From: Priestia koreensis
GTDB lineage: Bacteria > Bacillota > Bacilli > Bacillales > Bacillaceae_H
NCBI RefSeq assembly: GCF_001274935.1
Contig: NZ_LILC01000023.1
Span: forward strand, 1-64,000
Length of the DNA: 64,000 bases
Reading direction: 5' to 3'
Below the pieces are notes generated by a model. It ran no database searches. It was not told the DNA's origin and saw only the letters and a program-made list of their open reading frames with translations. The position numbers and the translations under genes are program-made. Shown here one piece after another: positions 40,544 through 48,126 of this stretch; position 1 is the stretch's first letter; each line of letters starts with the position of its first letter.

Positions 40544-40784
40544 TTGTATTCCTCCTATTTAATAATGTCATTAGTTCGGGAATATGAAAACCTACAACCC
40601 ACTCTCCATCAATGTTGGTTTGTGGAAGCCCCGTTCTTCCCGTTTTATTGATTAAAACTTGTTTTAATTCTAAATCATCTTCCAAGCTTACTTCTCGAAA
40701 GCTAATATCCTGAACCGATAAAAAACGTTTTAGCTTTGCACACGATGAACAGTTCGCAGAAGTATACACTGTGACCGTCTTCAT
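40536..40784 (-). CDS. Glutaredoxin-like thiol oxidoreductase
   Basis: This 82-residue thioredoxin-fold protein has a CSSC active site (VYTSANCSSCAKLKRFL, about 5-21) and the cis-Pro segment TGLPQTNIDG (about 51-60). It could reduce persulfide or disulfide forms of the neighbouring sulfur carriers. It sits between the TusA-rhodanese fusion gene (15-bp gap) and the DsrE-like gene (8-bp overlap). Confidence 0.88.
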   Translation of the reverse strand: MKTVTVYTSANCSSCAKLKRFLSVQDISFREVSLEDDLELKQVLINKTGRTGLPQTNIDGEWVVGFHIPELMTLLNRRNTNE

Positions 40785-40799
40785 ACGATAAGCAGCTCC

Positions 40800-41369
40800 T
40801 TATTTTACGTTGCTATCCGTTGCTCCTGACCACTCACTCATTCCAGGAACAACATTCCATACGTTTTCAAAACCATTTTTGGCCAATGTTTGAGAAGCAA
40901 GGTCACTGCGGCTACCTGTACGACATACGACCAAAATTTCTTTTTCCTTTGAAAGCTCATTTAAACGACTTTCTAATTCTCCAAGTGGAATAGAGACAGC
41001 ATTTGGAATGTGATTAAATGCATATTCTGCTGATTCACGTACATCTAAAACCACTACATCCTCCGCTAATTTTTGTTGAAGCTGTTCGTTTGATAATACG
41101 TTTGGATGATTTTTTTCAGCTGTTTCTTCCCCTGATGCTTTTCGTACAAAATGCTTTAATACATTATTCTCTTCGATTGTTCCTAGATATTGATGACCTG
41201 TGCTTTCCGACCACGCTTTAAGGTCCGCTTTTGACCCTTTGTCTGTTGCTTGAATTTCAAGCACTTGGCCTGCTTCAAGGTCTTTCATTGCTTTTTTCGT
41301 TTTTACGATTGGCATTGGACATGCAAGTCCTTTTGCGTCTAGTAATACATTAGCTTGAATGTTTCCCAT
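40800..41369 (-). CDS. TusA-rhodanese fusion, YrkF-like
   Basis: This 189-residue protein has an N-terminal TusA domain (about 5-75; Cys in GLACPMPIVKTKKAM). A linker (about 76-100) leads to a rhodanese domain (about 101-189; active-site Cys in VVCRTGSRSD). The layout matches B. subtilis YrkF. Both domains carry persulfide sulfur, so the fusion probably transfers sulfur internally. It has its own operator (41387-41402) and is followed by glutaredoxin and DsrE-like genes. Confidence 0.92.
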   Translation of the reverse strand: MGNIQANVLLDAKGLACPMPIVKTKKAMKDLEAGQVLEIQATDKGSKADLKAWSESTGHQYLGTIEENNVLKHFVRKASGEETAEKNHPNVLSNEQLQQKLAEDVVVLDVRESAEYAFNHIPNAVSIPLGELESRLNELSKEKEILVVCRTGSRSDLASQTLAKNGFENVWNVVPGMSEWSGATDSNVK

Positions 41370-41386
41370 TATAAACGCTCCTTTTC

Positions 41387-41402
41387 ATACCTCGCAGGGT
41401 AT
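41387..41402. promoter_or_regulatory. CstR-type operator 2
   Basis: ATACCTCGCAGGGTAT, an ATACCY-N4-RGGTAT palindrome, lies 18 bp upstream of the TusA-rhodanese start. Confidence 0.72.
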
Positions 41403-41419
41403 ATTTAAGTGTAAAATTT

Positions 41420-41716
41420 TTAAACTGTCTTTCCTTCCCATGCTAGCATTCCGCCGTCCATGTTTGTTACGTCATAGCCATGAGATTCAAGGAATTGAGA
41501 CGCTCTTCCGCTTCTTCCACCTGATCGGCACACCATAATGTAAGGTTTGTTTTTATCTAATTCATTCATACGAAATTCAATTAATCCAAGAGGGATATTT
41601 ACCGCACCAGGGATCTTCCCTTCAGCTACTTCGTCTGTTTCTCTTACATCAATAATGTTTAGATTGAATTCTGTATTCAATTTTTCTTCTAAATCCTTCG
41701 CTGTTATGCGTTTCAT
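41420..41716 (-). CDS. Single-domain rhodanese
   Basis: This 98-residue rhodanese-fold protein has the active-site loop MVCRSGGRSGRAS (about 66-78), with Cys as the sulfur acceptor. The N-terminal DVRETDEVAEGKIPGAVNIP word is a family hallmark. It is the second gene of a two-gene unit following the DsrE-like gene at 41731. It shares about a dozen conserved positions with the single rhodanese at 43970. Confidence 0.92.
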   Translation of the reverse strand: MKRITAKDLEEKLNTEFNLNIIDVRETDEVAEGKIPGAVNIPLGLIEFRMNELDKNKPYIMVCRSGGRSGRASQFLESHGYDVTNMDGGMLAWEGKTV

Positions 41717-41730
41717 ATCGCTTTTCCTCC

Positions 41731-42210
41731 TTAGATAAATAAGTTCACGTTTCCGTCTTCTGCGTCTCCTAAATAAGCTGCAACTCCTGCATATTCAATT
41801 TCTTCTAGTAGTTCTTCTTTTTGAAGCCCTAATAAATCCATCGTCATTGTACACGCAACAAGTTTCACATCTTGCTCCTGGGCTAGTTCAATAAGGTCTG
41901 GAAGAGGCATCGCATTGTGCTTCTTCATGACTTTTTTAATCATCTTAGGACCAAATCCACCAAAGTTCATTTTAGAAAGCCCCATTTTGTCTGCGCCTCG
42001 AGGCATCATACCCCCAAACATTTTTTCTAAAAATCCCTTTTTGACAGGTATATTCGCCTCTTTGCGTAGTGCGTTTAATCCCCAAAACGTATGGAAAATC
42101 GTAACCTCATGATCATAGGCTGCTGCCCCGTTTGCAATAATGTAAGCAGCCATTGCTTTATCATAATCACCGCTGAATAATACGATGGTCGTTCGTTTCT
42201 TTTGCTCCAT
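41731..42210 (-). CDS. DsrE/DsrF/DrsH-like protein, YrkE-like
   Basis: This 159-residue protein is longer than the DsrE-like protein at 40148 by a middle insertion (about 60-105, rich in Gly/Met/Lys: MFGGMMPRGADKMG). The N-terminal FSGDYDKAMAAYIIANGAAAY half is well kept. The Cys of VACTMTMDLLGLQKE (about 120-134) aligns with the sulfur-carrying Cys of its shorter paralogue. It resembles B. subtilis YrkE. Operator 3 lies just upstream. Confidence 0.9.
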   Translation of the reverse strand: MEQKKRTTIVLFSGDYDKAMAAYIIANGAAAYDHEVTIFHTFWGLNALRKEANIPVKKGFLEKMFGGMMPRGADKMGLSKMNFGGFGPKMIKKVMKKHNAMPLPDLIELAQEQDVKLVACTMTMDLLGLQKEELLEEIEYAGVAAYLGDAEDGNVNLFI

Positions 42211-42224
42211 GTCATTCTCCTTCC

Positions 42225-42250
42225 CTCATATACCTAATAGGGTATATGAG
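42225..42250. promoter_or_regulatory. CstR-type operator 3 (extended palindrome)
   Basis: CTCATATACC and GGTATATGAG are perfect 10-bp arms around TAATAG, the longest of the seven copies. It ends about 15 bp upstream of the DsrE-like gene start. Confidence 0.78.
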
Positions 42251-42264
42251 AAGTTAAAAGTAAG

Positions 42265-42498
42265 TTAACGTTCGCCTTTTTTAATCCAGAATTTTAATAC
42301 ATCTTGCTCTTCTTCGTGCTGTACAAGTTCATGTCCACCTGATTTTGCCCATGCTGCGAGGTCATTTTTAGCGCCTTTATCTGTTGCATGAATTTCAAGT
42401 ACTTGACCTGATTCTAGTTCGTTCATTGCTTTTTTTGTTTTTACAATTGGCATTGGACATGCTAACCCTTTTGCATCTAATACTTTATCTGCGTTCAT
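42265..42498 (-). CDS. tusA: TusA-family sulfur carrier, YrkI-like
   Basis: This 77-residue TusA protein has the signature GLACPMPIVKTKKAM (about 10-24) with the sulfur-carrying Cys. It is about as similar to the TusA half of the fusion at 40800 as paralogues of recent origin are, sharing the same core word for word. It resembles B. subtilis YrkI. It has its own operator (42536-42552) and terminates before the DsrE-like gene promoter. Confidence 0.93.
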   Translation of the reverse strand: MNADKVLDAKGLACPMPIVKTKKAMNELESGQVLEIHATDKGAKNDLAAWAKSGGHELVQHEEEQDVLKFWIKKGER

Positions 42499-42535
42499 TT
42501 ATAATTCCTCCATCTATCATTTGTATTTATTTTAA

Positions 42536-42552
42536 TTACCCATAGGGGTATA
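42536..42552. promoter_or_regulatory. CstR-type operator 4
   Basis: TTACCCATAGGGGTATA is a copy of the palindrome. On the minus strand it follows TTGACA-N17-TAATAT directly, so it covers the -10 and start region of the tusA promoter. Confidence 0.72.
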
Positions 42553-42587
42553 TTAACAAACAAATTTTTTTGTGTCAATCCTGATGA

Positions 42588-42848
42588 TTATCTGCTTTTT
42601 ACTAACAAATTGACGGCTTCTTTAATTAGTTCATCAGCTTGCTCGCCTTCTTGATCAGCCGCCTTCACACAATCAACTAGATTAGAACTGACAATTACAC
42701 CGATTGTTCGATCCATTGCCGAGCGAACGGATGCCAATTGTGTAATAACGTCTTTACAGTCCTTTTCATCTTCCATCATTTTTAAAATACCACGAAGCTG
42801 ACCTTCCATGCGCTTCACGCGATTTTTAACCTGCGCATTGTAGTCCAT
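42588..42848 (-). CDS. cstR: CstR-type persulfide-sensing repressor (DUF156/CsoR family)
   Basis: I chose the ATG at 42848 (MDYNAQVKNRVKRMEGQLRG), which has GGAGG upstream. The 86-residue alpha-helical protein is of the CsoR/CstR/RcnR family. The two Cys are in KDCKDVITQL (about 31) and NLVDCVKAA (about 60). The His that precedes the second Cys by four positions in copper-sensing CsoR is replaced here, which is the signature of the CstR group that senses persulfides through a disulfide/trisulfide crosslink. It is encoded inside the regulon it should repress. Confidence 0.93.
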   Translation of the reverse strand: MDYNAQVKNRVKRMEGQLRGILKMMEDEKDCKDVITQLASVRSAMDRTIGVIVSSNLVDCVKAADQEGEQADELIKEAVNLLVKSR

Positions 42849-42917
42849 ATACATCCTCCGTTCTGCCAATCATTTTTCTGTGTAGCTAAAAGATCTATCG
42901 TTATTTGCGATACGTTG

Positions 42918-42946
42918 ATCTTATACCCTATTGGGTATTTTGTCAA
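42918..42946 (-). promoter_or_regulatory. cstR promoter with CstR-type operator 5 between the boxes
   Basis: On the minus strand, TTGACA and TAAGAT are separated by exactly 17 bp, which contain most of the perfect palindrome ATACCC-TATT-GGGTAT (42923-42938). Confidence 0.82.
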
Positions 42947-43016
42947 CCGCGTATAATTTACTATGCAAATGAAGAATGCCTTGTGCATGTCCCGTACGCA
43001 AATAGTGGCTGAAAAC

Positions 43017-43042
43017 AAAAAAGAGGGACATCCTCCTTTTTA
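43017..43042 (-). terminator. Short terminator after the TauE/SafE gene
   Basis: AAAAAGGAGG-type and CCCTCTTTTTT arms pair around a 4-nt loop 30 bp past the stop at 43072, with a T run on the minus strand. Confidence 0.6.
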
Positions 43043-43071
43043 TTTTCATTTCAACGTATTGTTGATTAAAA

Positions 43072-43848
43072 TCAAACGCCAAGAACATCAAGCCATATTT
43101 TAATAGCCGTAATCATAATTAAAATTGCCAATATACTTTGTAACATACGTGTATTCATTTTTTGCGCCAGCTTCGCTCCTATAGGCGCTGCAATTAAGCT
43201 TGCAATTACAATAACAAGCGTCGGCTGCCACGGTATTTGGTGAGTCACTAGTTTTCCTGAAACAGATCCAATAGAGGAAATGAAGGTAATGGCTAATGAA
43301 GAAGCAATCGTAATTCGAGTCGGAATTTTTAACACAACTAGCATAATTGGAACAAGTAAGAATGATCCACCTGCTCCTACAACTCCTGCTGCAACTCCTA
43401 CCACAAACGCTAAAATACCTGCTAGGGTTATATTGAACGTTAGCTCTCCCTTATCTTCAACTTGCTTTTTGGGTAAAAACATCATAAAAACTGCTAATAG
43501 AGCGAGTACACCGTAAATAATGTTAATCGTATGCTCCGAAAAACCGTTTGATCCAAAGCTTCCGATTACACTTCCGACGAGCACGCTTCCCCCCATTGAA
43601 ATAATGAGTTTTTTATTCAGGTATCCACCTTTCCTATACGCCAACACTCCTGCTAGGGTAGAAAAGAACACCTGTGCCGCAACAATACCTGTGATCTCAT
43701 GTGCTCCAAAAGATGCTATACCAATTAACGGTGGCACATATAATAGCAGTGGGTAATTAATAATGGCGCCGCCGACCCCTACTAGTCCTGAGATGAAAGC
43801 CCCAAGAAAGCCTAATACAAAAAGCATCGTGATGGTGTAGACTGTCAT
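43072..43848 (-). CDS. TauE/SafE-family permease, YrkJ-like
   Basis: The ATG at 43848 ([13 protein letters not shown]) has GGAGAGGAG upstream. The 258-residue protein has about eight helices and two copies of a Gly-rich repeat ([17 protein letters not shown], about 21-37; [17 protein letters not shown], about 150-166), the TauE/SafE hallmark. The family moves sulfite, sulfonates or related sulfur anions across the membrane. In this regulon it probably exports sulfite made by the persulfide dioxygenase. It resembles B. subtilis YrkJ and has its own operator. Confidence 0.92.
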   Translation of the reverse strand: MTVYTITMLFVLGFLGAFISGLVGVGGAIINYPLLLYVPPLIGIASFGAHEITGIVAAQVFFSTLAGVLAYRKGGYLNKKLIISMGGSVLVGSVIGSFGSNGFSEHTINIIYGVLALLAVFMMFLPKKQVEDKGELTFNITLAGILAFVVGVAAGVVGAGGSFLLVPIMLVVLKIPTRITIASSLAITFISSIGSVSGKLVTHQIPWQPTLVIVIASLIAAPIGAKLAQKMNTRMLQSILAILIMITAIKIWLDVLGV

Positions 43849-43922
43849 AAGCTCCTCTCCTATCTGTTGAACATCTTTATTACTAGTTCTTGATGAATGT
43901 TGCAATTCCTTTATTGTTTCGC

Positions 43923-43938
43923 ATACCTATAGAGGTAT
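43923..43938. promoter_or_regulatory. CstR-type operator 6
   Basis: ATACCTATAGAGGTAT lies about 75 bp upstream of the TauE/SafE start. Here the -35 and -10 boxes are less clear than at the other sites. Confidence 0.68.
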
Positions 43939-43969
43939 ATAAAAGGGCAATATTAGGTTAAAATCATGA

Positions 43970-44287
43970 TTAACGCCAAGCGCTCATTCCACCCTTAACA
44001 TTCGTTACGCGATCATAGCCAGCTTTTTTTAGCATACGACAAGCCATGGCACTTCTTCCACCGCTTTGACAAATAACAACGATTTCCTTGTTCTTTGGAA
44101 TTTGTGATAGCTTCCCTGACAGCGCTTGAAGGGAAATATTTTTAAATCCTGAAATAGAACGTCCTTTAAACTCACCTGGTGTACGAACATCTAAAAAGAA
44201 TTTTTCCTTTTTATCCTTTAAATACGTCTGCTTTAATTCCATTGTTGAAATTTTATTGTACGTGGACCCAAATAGCCATCCGAACAT
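43970..44287 (-). CDS. Single-domain rhodanese with N-terminal helix
   Basis: This 105-residue protein begins MFGWLFGSTYNKISTMELKQTYLKDKKEKFFLDVRTPGEFKG. The short hydrophobic N-terminus may sit in or on the membrane. The rhodanese loop VICQSGGRSAMACR (about 76-89) holds the sulfur-accepting Cys and a second Cys. It is monocistronic with the best-formed promoter-operator of the regulon (44333-44361). Confidence 0.9.
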   Translation of the reverse strand: MFGWLFGSTYNKISTMELKQTYLKDKKEKFFLDVRTPGEFKGRSISGFKNISLQALSGKLSQIPKNKEIVVICQSGGRSAMACRMLKKAGYDRVTNVKGGMSAWR

Positions 44288-44332
44288 TGTAGCTCCTCCT
44301 TCTTTTCATGCTTTATTTGATTTCTATTACTT

Positions 44333-44361
44333 ATATTATACCCATAGGGGTATAATATCAA
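44333..44361 (-). promoter_or_regulatory. Rhodanese promoter with CstR-type operator 7 between the boxes
   Basis: On the minus strand, TTGATA and TAATAT are 17 bp apart and the palindrome ATACCC-ATAG-GGGTAT (44338-44353) fills the spacer. This is the same architecture as the cstR promoter. Confidence 0.82.
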
Positions 44362-44390
44362 GCCTTTTTTCAAAATGGGTATTTCATCAA

Positions 44391-44421
44391 ACAAAAAAAG
44401 AATAAACTCATTGTTTATTCT
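44391..44421 (-). terminator. Terminator of the GNAT gene at 44415
   Basis: GAATAAAC and GTTTATTC pair around a 5-nt loop at the end of the gene, followed by TTTTTTTG on the minus strand. Confidence 0.75.
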
Positions 44422-44882
44422 TCGCTTTTCAATCTCTTCTCCATGCAGTCAACCATTGCTCCGTTTACATCTGCCTCTGCATATGTATCAAAACCAAGGC
44501 GTTCCCAAAAAAGCTTTGCTCGCGGATTCGACTTTAATACCCCTAGTCGGATGGCTGGAAGCGTGTCTGGCAGTTCTGCTTCAAATGCTAGATAAGCTTG
44601 TGTTCCAAAGCTGTATCCGTGGTAAGCCTCATGAATAAGCAAAGCGCCAATCCAAAATTGACCGTCGTTTGGATTTGTCTCCATATAATCAAGAATTCCA
44701 ACGTACGTGTCATCAGCTTTCACAAACAAGCTATTCGTGGATGAAGTTAAATAAGCTGTTTTCAATTCTTCAGCTGTTCGTGTTTGTCGACTATTTTCTA
44801 ATGCATTATATACGTGATTAGACCGCACAATTTCGTCGGCGATATAAAGCGTTTCTTCTGTAATAGGTTCAAATGAAATCAT
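44415..44882 (-). CDS. GNAT acetyltransferase
   Basis: This 155-residue protein has the acetyl-CoA loop region EAYHGYSFGTQAYLAFEAELP (about 85-105). C-terminally it has LGVLKSNPRAKLFWERLGFDTYAE (about 113-136), the N-x-R-A-x-x-F-x-x-x-x-G-F hallmark. Compared with canonical Q/RxxGxG/A, the motif here is degenerate (H-G-Y-S-F-G-T). The substrate is unknown. It is downstream of and probably co-transcribed with the PilZ-like gene (12-bp gap). Confidence 0.87.
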   Translation of the reverse strand: MISFEPITEETLYIADEIVRSNHVYNALENSRQTRTAEELKTAYLTSSTNSLFVKADDTYVGILDYMETNPNDGQFWIGALLIHEAYHGYSFGTQAYLAFEAELPDTLPAIRLGVLKSNPRAKLFWERLGFDTYAEADVNGAMVDCMEKRLKSEE

Positions 44883-44894
44883 GTTGGTTCCTTT

Positions 44895-45272
44895 CTATTC
44901 TTGCTGTTCTCTTTCTAGTTTAGCATAGCTTTTTAGCTCCGTTAAGATTCGTTTGGCAATCTGTTCATCGCGAAACTCCAGTCCATATTGATACACCGCT
45001 CCGTATTGCTTTTGCCAAAGCAGCGTCCCTTCTATTTCTAGAGGTGCCCCCGTTAGCTGAAATGTTAGACGAATCTGGATAGAATCACTTTGCAGGGGCA
45101 GAGCAAGATTACTTTGAAATTTTGCTCCTCCCGTACTAATATCAAGAATTTGACCAAGAGCTCGCTTACTATCAATCACCTTACTGCCAACGGAAACAAT
45201 TCCGAAAGTGCAACTCCGCGGCTTCTTAAATTCATAACGAAAAGGCTCTCCTCGTTTGTATTGTAGGCTCAT
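44895..45272 (-). CDS. PilZ-domain protein, possible c-di-GMP binder
   Basis: This 125-residue protein carries a PilZ-like arrangement: an N-terminal basic stretch (YKRGEPFRYEFKKPRS, about 5-20), then ALGQILDISTGGAKFQSN (about 38-55), with the D-x-S-x-x-G core. The canonical RxxxR motif is not perfectly formed, so ligand binding is uncertain. PilZ proteins change conformation on binding c-di-GMP and control motility or matrix. Confidence 0.78.
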   Translation of the reverse strand: MSLQYKRGEPFRYEFKKPRSCTFGIVSVGSKVIDSKRALGQILDISTGGAKFQSNLALPLQSDSIQIRLTFQLTGAPLEIEGTLLWQKQYGAVYQYGLEFRDEQIAKRILTELKSYAKLEREQQE

Positions 45273-45377
45273 CTTTCCCCCTCCTCTTCAACAAAAACTG
45301 TTACTTACTATTATAAAAAAGAAATGTCTGGAATAAAAGGATGATTTTATAAATCATCTTCATACATACACATTCAA

Positions 45378-45441
45378 AAGAGGACGTCATTATATTGATT
45401 CCACTCATCAAATGGGTGGAAGGAATATAACGCATCCTCTT
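45378..45441. repeat. Long imperfect palindrome between genes
   Basis: AAGAGGA...ATATT...CCACTCAT and ATGGGTGG...AATATA...TCCTCTT arms fold into a 64-nt hairpin with two internal loops. It lies 43 bp past the hydrolase stop. It may be the terminator of that gene or a member of a dispersed palindromic repeat family; a genome search is needed to tell. Confidence 0.55.
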
Positions 45442-45484
45442 CATTTTACTATCTTTTTCACTACTGCCTAACACTTCTGTGTTT

Positions 45485-46333
45485 TCATTTTAAATAACCA
45501 TATTTCCTTAATAAAGTCGATTGCTTTTTCTCTGCGGCTTTTTGAAAGTTGTGAATGGCATTCCACATGAATGGTGGATTAGAGTACATAGGAAAGTGAC
45601 CACAATTCGGAACTTCCTCTAAATGAACCCCCTCTGATTGAATATGATCAAGATACGTTAGGTTATTGTTTTGATCACCGTACATAAACATTTTAGGAAA
45701 AGAGAGGCCTAAGAATTTACTCATCAAATCTGCATGATCAGATAGATGAACCATCGATTCAAAAATTGTTTTGACTGCGCCTGGACGAACTTTGTGGCGC
45801 AAGCTTGAGGCATATAAGGCACTTGAGAACGCTGGGGAGTGACGTGTACGCTCAACAAATTGTTCGAAAAATTCATCCTTGTCCTCACATTTGTATTGGA
45901 TGATTTGTCTACTTAGAAAACAATCTTCAGGTGCAATGTTTCCTTCAATATTTGTAAAACTCACTACTTTTTCGGGGTATTTGTGAGCAATCATTAACGC
46001 AGTAAGTCCACCCATCGAATGCCCGACAAGATGAAAATGTTTGAAGTTTACACGTTCAATAATCGTGAGCGCAACTTTTTCTAAAAAAGGAATGGATATT
46101 TTCGATAAGTCTGAGCAATCACTTTCTCCACATCCTGGTGCATCATATGCAAGAAAAGGATGATTGGAAAAAGAGGAATACCGAACGATGTCAGCATAGT
46201 CTTCTTTTGTTGACCCAAAACCATGTAGAAAAACGATTGGACATAGCTCACCGCCACGATGGATCGATGAGATACGCAGGTCAGTACCGTCTATATCAAA
46301 TGAAAATTGAGAATGATTAAATTCTTGTTGCAT
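45485..46333 (-). CDS. Alpha/beta hydrolase
   Basis: This 282-residue hydrolase-fold protein has the oxyanion-hole strand PIVFLHGFGSTKED (about 28-41), the nucleophile elbow LVGHSMGGLTAL (about 102-113; Ser in GHSMGG), the acid near YGDQNNNLTYL (about 218-228) and the catalytic His in PNCGHFPMYSNP (about 243-254). The lid region is short. The substrate is unknown. It is divergent from a LysR regulator (46520), which may control it. Confidence 0.9.
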   Translation of the reverse strand: MQQEFNHSQFSFDIDGTDLRISSIHRGGELCPIVFLHGFGSTKEDYADIVRYSSFSNHPFLAYDAPGCGESDCSDLSKISIPFLEKVALTIIERVNFKHFHLVGHSMGGLTALMIAHKYPEKVVSFTNIEGNIAPEDCFLSRQIIQYKCEDKDEFFEQFVERTRHSPAFSSALYASSLRHKVRPGAVKTIFESMVHLSDHADLMSKFLGLSFPKMFMYGDQNNNLTYLDHIQSEGVHLEEVPNCGHFPMYSNPPFMWNAIHNFQKAAEKKQSTLLRKYGYLK

Positions 46334-46519
46334 AGAAATACTCCTTTACTTGTAAGATCAAACGTTTAACGCGTAATGATTTTCACGTTAAAATGAGGGT
46401 TAGGCATGATATAACAATAACCTCCCCTTTTAAAATAAGTTTATCAGCATATGATATATACGAAAAATACTTATTTAGTTTAGAATATATAGTGTTTACA
46501 TATAAATAGGAGTGTTTGA

Positions 46520-47395
46520 ATGGACATAAAGCAGTTAACTTATTTTTTGGCGATCGCTGAAGAAGGTAATATTAGTAAAGCAGCAAACAGGCTTCATATG
46601 GCTCAGCCTCCTCTTAGCCAGCAGTTAAAGCTATTAGAGGACGAAATTGGGCTAAGATTATTTGAAAGAAATACGCGTAAAATGAGAATCACAGATGCAG
46701 GACAGCTCCTACAGAATAGAGCTCAACAAATTGTGGACCTGCTAGAAAAAACGTCGAAGGAATTACGGGATCTAAAAGAAGGATCACAGGGAGTTCTTTC
46801 CATCGGAACCATTTCTTCTGCGGGCGAAACCCTCGTACCTACGATCGTACAAGAGTTTCATACCATTTATCCCGGCGTTGATTTTCGCATTAAAGAAAGC
46901 AGTACTTTTGAGATTCTAGAGTTAGTGAAAAGAGGAGTCGTGGAAATCGGCATTATTAGAACCCCGTTTAATTTGGAGGCGTTTGATTATATTAGTCTTC
47001 GGGAGGAACCGATGATGGCTGGATCAGCGGATTCGTTATCAAAAGCAAACAAAGCATACATACATTTAGCAGATTTGAAAGAAAAACCGTTACTTTTCCA
47101 TAATCGGTATGCAAACAATATAGAAGAGGCATGTAACAAAGCGGGATTTGAACCGAAAGTGAAATGTCGAATAGATGATACAAGAACAATGCTTAATTGG
47201 GCTAGTGATGGAATGGGCGTTGCTTTAATTCCTCGAGATATGATGGGATTGGTATCAGAAGATCGTCTCCACTTTATTGAAATTAAAGAAAAAACGCTCG
47301 CAACGAAGATCACCGTAATTTGGAGGAAAAATCATTATCTTTCTACAACAGCTAGACATTTTTTAGAGTTCTTTAAATCAAACACAAGCAAATAA
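46520..47395 (+). CDS. LysR-family transcriptional regulator
   Basis: This 291-residue protein has the N-terminal HTH MDIKQLTYFLAIAEEGNISKAANRLHMAQPPLSQQLKLLEDEIG (1-44), followed by the linker helix and a periplasmic-binding-like ligand domain (about 90-291, with LSIGTISSAGETLVP). It resembles the YwbI/AlsR group in layout. Divergent placement suggests regulation of the hydrolase gene at 45485. AGGAG precedes the ATG. Confidence 0.93.
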   Translation: MDIKQLTYFLAIAEEGNISKAANRLHMAQPPLSQQLKLLEDEIGLRLFERNTRKMRITDAGQLLQNRAQQIVDLLEKTSKELRDLKEGSQGVLSIGTISSAGETLVPTIVQEFHTIYPGVDFRIKESSTFEILELVKRGVVEIGIIRTPFNLEAFDYISLREEPMMAGSADSLSKANKAYIHLADLKEKPLLFHNRYANNIEEACNKAGFEPKVKCRIDDTRTMLNWASDGMGVALIPRDMMGLVSEDRLHFIEIKEKTLATKITVIWRKNHYLSTTARHFLEFFKSNTSK

Positions 47396-47401
47396 ACCAT
47401 T

Positions 47402-47449
47402 AAAAACCCAGCAGGTTCCAGGTATTATACTGGGCCCTGCTGGGTTTTT
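47402..47449. terminator. Bidirectional terminator with nested stem
   Basis: AAAAACCCAGCAGG and CCTGCTGGGTTTTT pair around an inner CCAG/CTGG hairpin, between convergent genes. Confidence 0.88.
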
Positions 47450-47464
47450 GTTAACCACCTATAT

Positions 47465-48049
47465 TTACAGTGACACGTCTTGCTCTGCCATTTCAGATAA
47501 AATACGCTTTAGCTCCACTTCAGGGTTCAGCTCAGGATTTAGAATGTGCTTTACGTAACGTTCAGCGCTTGCTGCTATTTCATCCTTTCCAACGACAACT
47601 GAACCATATTGGACGTAATGTGTTAAAAAGGCCATCCCTGTTAAGTTAGCGGTTTGTTGCATTGGGCGCGTTAGCTCACTGATGGTATACGTATTATATC
47701 CACCTGCACGATAAGACTTTTGTGGTCCACCCACCGAAATAGCGAGCACCATTTCTTTTCCTTTTAGCTTTGTTCCTCCCGTTCCGTATGCCCAGCCGAA
47801 TGTTAATACATCATCTAGCCATTTCTTCATTAAAGGAGGTGTGCTGTACCAATAAAACGGAAACTGAAACACGATGCGATCATGCGCTAAAAGAAGAGCT
47901 TGTTCTCTTTCCACATCAATTTGCCAGTCAGGGTATTTTTCGTAAATGCGGTTGATGGTTACATCCTCTTGTTCAAGGCGTGCTACCCACTCCTTGTTGA
48001 CGTTTGAATCTGATAAATTTGGATGAAAGACGTTTATTAATGTTTTCAT
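47465..48049 (-). CDS. Flavodoxin-like NAD(P)H quinone reductase, YwrO/KefF type
   Basis: This 194-residue protein has NVFHPNLSDSNVNKEW (about 6-21) for FMN-phosphate contact and FQFPFYWYSTPPLMKKWLDDVLTFGWAYG (about 61-89), the conserved isoalloxazine-binding and dimer region. YNTYTISELTRPMQQTANLTGM lies further down. It should reduce quinones or nitro compounds with NAD(P)H. The next upstream gene encodes an AraC regulator in the same direction with a 77-bp gap. Confidence 0.9.
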   Translation of the reverse strand: MKTLINVFHPNLSDSNVNKEWVARLEQEDVTINRIYEKYPDWQIDVEREQALLLAHDRIVFQFPFYWYSTPPLMKKWLDDVLTFGWAYGTGGTKLKGKEMVLAISVGGPQKSYRAGGYNTYTISELTRPMQQTANLTGMAFLTHYVQYGSVVVGKDEIAASAERYVKHILNPELNPEVELKRILSEMAEQDVSL

Positions 48050-48126
48050 GTTGAAAACCCTCCTATATGTTTAAGATGTCTTCATTATAGGAGAAGTGAC
48101 GCCTTTCCTTCTTGTACGTTATTTCG

